From Planctomycetota bacterium (GTDB taxonomy: Bacteria > Planctomycetota > Phycisphaerae > WQYP01): a stretch of DNA of 9,162 nt. Below, one piece after another: positions 5,812 through 9,162 of this stretch (the first letter of the stretch is position 1; every line of letters begins with the position of its first letter). Location: contig JAMDCX010000046.1 in NCBI GenBank assembly GCA_023489375.1, positions 1 through 9,162 of the forward strand, read 5' to 3'. The notes under the pieces were generated by a model. That model was not told the DNA's origin. It was given only the letters and a program-made list of their open reading frames with translations, and made no database searches. The position numbers and the translations under genes were made by a program.

Positions 5812-7197
5812 ATGGAAATACAGGAATCATCCCGGTTATCTCGCCTGATACATCGCAGCGCTGTGGCGCTGGTGGCCCTCGGAGCGGCGGCGATATTGGC
5901 CTTCGGTGACCGGCCCAGTACCCATATTCTGCCTGATGGTCAGCCGGTTCATAAACGCGTTGTGGTCAGTTACTGGGAAGAATGGACCGGCTTTGAAGGC
6001 CGGGCCATGCGGCATATTGTCAATAAGTTCAATATGTCGCAACATCATATCTATATCAACATGGTGGAAGTCAGTAATGTCAATATTAAAACCCTCATTG
6101 CCACCGCCGGGGGTGATCCGCCCGACCTGGTCACGCTGTGGTCGGCCGTCATGGGGCAGTTTATTTCGTACCACGCGCTGACCTCCCTTAATACCCTGGT
6201 TCGGCATAAGGTCGTTACGCCGCATACCTTTGTGCCTTTTGCCTGGAAACTTTGCGCACCTGATGGCACACTTTACGGTCTGCCGGCCACCACCGACCCC
6301 AACGCGCTATACTGGAACAAAATTCTCTTCGCCCGGGCCGGACTTGATCCCGACAAACCGCCGACAACATTGCGACAATTGGATACGATGGCCAGACGCC
6401 TGACGATCATCAGTCCCGATGGCGCCATCCGGCAGGCGGGCTTTTTGCCGATGGAACCCAACTGGTATTCTCCCGACTGGGGGATTTATTTCGGCAATCA
6501 TATTTATAATCGCCAAACCGGCTTTTTTAATATCGACACGCCGCAACAACGGCGGGCGTACCGCTGGTTTCAAAGTTTTTCCCAACGCCTGGGCTATCGG
6601 GAAGTGGACAGTTTTCAAAGCGGGTTCGGACCGTTTAATTCGCCGTTAAATCCCTTTATGGATGGGCGAGTCGCCATGGAGCTGCAGGGGCCTTTTCTGG
6701 CCAATTTTATTAACCGCAATAATCCTGAACTCATCGGGCATTACGGGGTGGCAGCTTTTCCAACGAGTTTCGGTCCTCCGGGGGCGGCGACTTTCGGTGA
6801 TTGTGATATCTGGGTTATTCCACGCGGCGCGCATCATGTGTCGGCCGCGTTGGAAGTATTAAAGTATTTTATAGCGCGAAAAAATCTGGAGTATCTTAAT
6901 GATCAACAGGCTAAACCTTCCCCGCTGCTGAAAGTCAGCCGGAAATTTATACGCCGGAACCCCAATGCGTACATTCAGGTCTTTGAAACCATTGCGCGCA
7001 GCCCGCACGTCCAGTCGCTGCCGCCCAGCGCTCTGTGGCCGCGTGTAAACCTGCAGTTGAAGGTCATGGCCAATCGGATTTGGATGGGTGCCTCCGTCGC
7101 GGGCCAGCTGCGGCATGCGCAAGCGCTTGCGGATCAGTGGGTCCGGCGGGAAAAGCATCTGGCCGCCTTGCGCCACCGACGGGAGTTGCGGCCATGA
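5812..7197 (+). CDS. Extracellular solute-binding protein of a sugar-type ABC importer
   Basis: This periplasmic receptor is expected to capture a carbohydrate and deliver it to the two permeases encoded next. It has 461 residues, in the size range of family-1 (MalE/UgpB-like) binding proteins. A basic N-terminus and a hydrophobic stretch (about residues 16-31) form a signal peptide or anchor; AFG before D33 could be a signal peptidase I site. There is no lipobox cysteine. VVSYWEEWTG (51-60), TLIATAGGDPPDLVTLW (94-110) and YGLPATTDPNALYWNK are typical of the family: a first strand, the AxG-xPPD loop and the hinge region. The start is ATG 5812, with AAGG at 5801-5804; GTG 5809 directly before it is an alternative. 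It lies 9 nt after serS, and its stop overlaps the next ATG (ATGA). The ligand cannot be read from sequence, and no glycosidase is nearby to suggest one. Confidence 0.88.
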   Translation: MEIQESSRLSRLIHRSAVALVALGAAAILAFGDRPSTHILPDGQPVHKRVVVSYWEEWTGFEGRAMRHIVNKFNMSQHHIYINMVEVSNVNIKTLIATAGGDPPDLVTLWSAVMGQFISYHALTSLNTLVRHKVVTPHTFVPFAWKLCAPDGTLYGLPATTDPNALYWNKILFARAGLDPDKPPTTLRQLDTMARRLTIISPDGAIRQAGFLPMEPNWYSPDWGIYFGNHIYNRQTGFFNIDTPQQRRAYRWFQSFSQRLGYREVDSFQSGFGPFNSPLNPFMDGRVAMELQGPFLANFINRNNPELIGHYGVAAFPTSFGPPGAATFGDCDIWVIPRGAHHVSAALEVLKYFIARKNLEYLNDQQAKPSPLLKVSRKFIRRNPNAYIQVFETIARSPHVQSLPPSALWPRVNLQLKVMANRIWMGASVAGQLRHAQALADQWVRREKHLAALRHRRELRP

Positions 7198-8153
7198 AAC
7201 AGCAGTTCCGCCATCGTGAACAATGGGTGGGTATGGCCTTTGCGGCTCCCTATCTTTTGGGTATGGGAGCGTTTCTTATTTTTCCCCTGGCCATGAGTCT
7301 GTATTACAGCTTCTGCAATTACGGCATGTTGCAACCGCCGCTGTGGGTCGGTTGGACCAATTACCGCCATCTGCTGACCGATCAGACTTTTCATACTGCA
7401 TTTTGGAACACGATTATTTACGCGGCTATTTCCGTGCCCTGTACGCTGAGCCTGAGCTTGCTGCTGGCCATTTTCCTCAATATGCCCATTCGCGGCCAGG
7501 CGTTCTATCGTACTATCGTATTTCTGCCGTCACTTGTGCCGCTCGTGGCCAGTGCGCTGATCTGGCAGTGGATGTTCAATGCGGACAAGGGGTTGATTAA
7601 CGCGGCGCTGCGGCCTGTACTGCACCTGCTGGGGCGGGACATGCTGGCGCCGCTGGCGGCGGCGGCGGGCGCCGGGCATGCCACGCTGCAATCCCTGCGG
7701 CATATTTCCCCACCGGTTTGGCTGGGCAATCCGCATTGGGCCATGGCGGCGATTATTTTCATCAGTTTCTGGGGCGTCGGGCAAACGGTTATTATTTTTC
7801 TCGCCGGTCTGCAGGATGTTCCGCGGGAACTTCACGAAGCCGCTGCCATGGATGGAGCCGGTGCCATTCGCCGCTTTTTTAATATCACGCTGCCGATGCT
7901 TTCGCCCGTGATATTTTTTAACCTTATCATGGGGATTATCGGCAGCTGGCAGGTGTTTGACATTCCTTATGTGATGACCAATGGTGGTCCCGGACGCGCC
8001 ACACTTTTTTACAGCATGTATATTTTTGAAGCCGCGTTTGATCAATTACGCATGGGGCCGGCTTGCGCCATGGCCTGGATTCAGTTGCTGATTATTCTGC
8101 TCTTGACGGCTTTGGCTTTCGCCTCGGCCAGAAAGTGGGTTTACTACGCATGA
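7194..8153 (+). CDS. Sugar ABC transporter permease, MalF/UgpA type
   Basis: This inner-membrane subunit of a carbohydrate importer has 319 residues. Six hydrophobic segments can be followed, from about residue 12 to the C-terminus. The EAA loop that docks to the ATPase is EAAAMDGAGAIRRFFNITLP (215-234), with the invariant EAA and the Gly (G221). The early AFAAPYLLGMGAFLIFPLAMSLYYSF is characteristic of MalF/UgpA-type permeases. The loop between GLIN (133-136) and WLG (176-178) is about 39 residues, some 25 longer than I expect, and Ala-rich. By family topology this loop faces the periplasm, towards the binding protein. The ATG overlaps the preceding stop (ATGA at 7194-7197), indicating translational coupling. 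No ATPase gene is present. Confidence 0.93.
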   Translation: MKQQFRHREQWVGMAFAAPYLLGMGAFLIFPLAMSLYYSFCNYGMLQPPLWVGWTNYRHLLTDQTFHTAFWNTIIYAAISVPCTLSLSLLLAIFLNMPIRGQAFYRTIVFLPSLVPLVASALIWQWMFNADKGLINAALRPVLHLLGRDMLAPLAAAAGAGHATLQSLRHISPPVWLGNPHWAMAAIIFISFWGVGQTVIIFLAGLQDVPRELHEAAAMDGAGAIRRFFNITLPMLSPVIFFNLIMGIIGSWQVFDIPYVMTNGGPGRATLFYSMYIFEAAFDQLRMGPACAMAWIQLLIILLLTALAFASARKWVYYA

Positions 8154-8977
8154 GCCGCACACAACGATTGCTTACGCACTTGCTTCTTCTGCTGGCCTCC
8201 GCAGTCTATCTGACGCCGCTGCTGTGGATGGTCGATACCAGTCTGAAACATGAAGTGCAGGCGGTGCGGGTACCGCCGGTGTTTATTCCTCATCCGGTGC
8301 GCTGGCAAAATTACACGCATGTGCTGCATGATCCACAATTTGATTTTTCTCTTTTCGCCCGCAACACGCTGGTGATCGCTACATTAAGTGCCATCGGCGC
8401 CATGCTTTCATCCTCGCTGGTGGCCTATAGCCTGGCTAAAATCCGCTGGCGGGGTCGCGGCCTGGTTTTTGGAATTGTGCTGGCTTCCATGATGCTGCCT
8501 TTTCCCGTGTTTATGGTACCTCTGTATCGTATTTTCCGGGAATTGGGATGGATCGGCACGAATCTGCCGCTATGGGTTCCCGCCTTTTGCGGCATTCCGT
8601 TCTTTATATTTCTGCTGCGGCAATTTTATCTGACCATTCCCAGAGAACTTTCCGAAGCCGCCGTCATGGATGGTTGTTCCCATTTTGGTATATGGTGGCG
8701 CATTATGATTCCGCTGACCCGGCCCGCGTTGCTGGTGGTGGGCTTGTTTTCCTTTATGGCCGCCTGGAACAATTTCCTCGGACCACTGGTATATTTAACC
8801 CATCAGAGCACATTTACACTCGCCGTGGCGCTGCAGGTGTATCAGAGCCGCTCCGGCGGTACCAGTTATAACCTGCTCATGGCCGCCTCTGTATTGATTA
8901 TTACGCCCGTGCTGGTACTGTTTTTTCTGGCGCAAAAAGCCTTCATCCGCGGCATTGCCACCACCGGCCTGAAGTAA
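8150..8977 (+). CDS. Sugar ABC transporter permease, MalG/UgpE type
   Basis: This second membrane subunit pairs with the upstream permease. It has 275 residues, the normal length for the MalG/UgpE group. The opening LLTHLLLLLASAVYLTPLLWMVDTSLK and the NTLVIATLSAIGAMLSSSLVAYSLAK segment are typical. The EAA loop reads EAAVMDGCSHFGIWWRIMIP (169-188), with EAA and G175 conserved. The end, FFLAQKAFIRGIATTGLK, is the standard C-terminus of these proteins (RG plus a short polar tail). The ATG overlaps the stop of the preceding permease (ATGA at 8150-8153). It is the last gene of the serS operon visible here, with no ATPase or glycosidase following before the window ends. Confidence 0.95.
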   Translation: MSRTQRLLTHLLLLLASAVYLTPLLWMVDTSLKHEVQAVRVPPVFIPHPVRWQNYTHVLHDPQFDFSLFARNTLVIATLSAIGAMLSSSLVAYSLAKIRWRGRGLVFGIVLASMMLPFPVFMVPLYRIFRELGWIGTNLPLWVPAFCGIPFFIFLLRQFYLTIPRELSEAAVMDGCSHFGIWWRIMIPLTRPALLVVGLFSFMAAWNNFLGPLVYLTHQSTFTLAVALQVYQSRSGGTSYNLLMAASVLIITPVLVLFFLAQKAFIRGIATTGLK

Positions 8978-9036
8978 CAGTGCCCGGAACCTGTGATACA
9001 TTCCCATCAAAGTGTTCACGAAGGACTAAAGACGGG

Positions 9037-9072
9037 GTAACCGTTCACGGCTTGGCTACCAACATCGTCCGC
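9037..9072 (+). repeat. 36-bp dispersed repeat, copy 2 (inverted relative to copy 1)
   Basis: This segment matches the reverse complement of 183-218 at 32 of 36 positions, with four transitions and no gaps. It lies 59 bp after the last permease gene and 16 bp before a three-unit heptamer array. One frame reads GVTVHGLATNIVRAVVAPQ then stop, similar to the antisense reading of copy 1, but there is no start codon with a plausible ribosome site, so I do not call a gene. Confidence 0.8.
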
Positions 9073-9088
9073 GCTGTGGTCGCACCGC

Positions 9089-9133
9089 AATGAATAATGA
9101 ATAATGAGACGGCCTGACGGCCTTAATGAGACG
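9089..9133. repeat. Heptamer units plus TAATGAGACG direct repeat around GGCC element
   Basis: Three in-phase heptamers, AATGAAT, AATGAAT and AATGAGA, fill 9089-9109. TAATGAGACG occurs at 9102-9111 and again exactly at 9124-9133, 22 bp apart. ACGGCCT is also repeated between them (9109-9115 and 9117-9123), with two GGCC palindromes. This is the same heptamer-then-GGCC order as at 4150-4241. The rest of the 3' end (9134-9162) shows nothing I can identify. Confidence 0.7.
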
Positions 9134-9162
9134 TTACGCTGCACTACACTTAAAAGCACAGG

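Noticed and set aside
8978..9036. Terminator after the last permease
   Set aside because: No GC-rich hairpin followed by a T-tract is present in this stretch.
183..9072. Composite transposon bounded by the inverted 36-bp repeats
   Set aside because: The enclosed genes are housekeeping or metabolic, there is no transposase or integrase, and no target duplication is visible at the outer edges.

Overview
The window looks like chromosomal DNA of a bacterium of moderate GC content. The best taxonomic clue is the minus-strand pseudopilin-like gene. It has the FTLIELLVVISIIALL leader and an exact H-X9-DG motif, a protein type that is greatly expanded in the Planctomycetes / Verrucomicrobia / Lentisphaerae (PVC) group. 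The intergenic regions are rich in short degenerate repeats. I infer a PVC bacterium, but no rRNA gene or other phylogenetic marker is present that would fix the phylum.

Layout. Positions 1-272 are non-coding: two blocks of 9-10 bp degenerate tandem repeats, one copy of a 36-bp dispersed repeat, and a small hairpin. Next on the plus strand come speA (biosynthetic arginine decarboxylase), a possible 26-codon coupling ORF, and a short phosphatidylserine decarboxylase (psd), overlapping end to end. A convergent minus-strand H-X9-DG pseudopilin-like gene follows, and its stop codon overlaps the psd stop codon. It is preceded (minus strand) by a possible 64-codon ORF that overlaps its start. Positions 4085-4464 are a repeat-dense spacer: seven in-phase heptamers, a GGCC palindrome, and a strong hairpin with a duplicated arm. 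The second plus-strand operon runs from 4465 to 8977: serS, an extracellular solute-binding protein, and two sugar-type ABC permeases, with a 9-nt gap and then two ATGA overlaps. Positions 8978-9162 are again repetitive, with an inverted second copy of the 36-bp repeat followed by the same heptamer / GGCC combination.

Function. speA starts the arginine-to-agmatine route to polyamines, and psd makes phosphatidylethanolamine. The ABC genes form a carbohydrate importer that lacks its own ATPase here, so it probably uses a shared MsmX/UgpC-type ATPase encoded elsewhere. Placing it directly behind serS is unusual.

I found no defence system, CRISPR, transposase, phage gene, tRNA or rRNA. All main genes belong to known families. 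The parts worth a second look are the intergenic repeat families, the two small overlapping ORFs and the operon arrangement.
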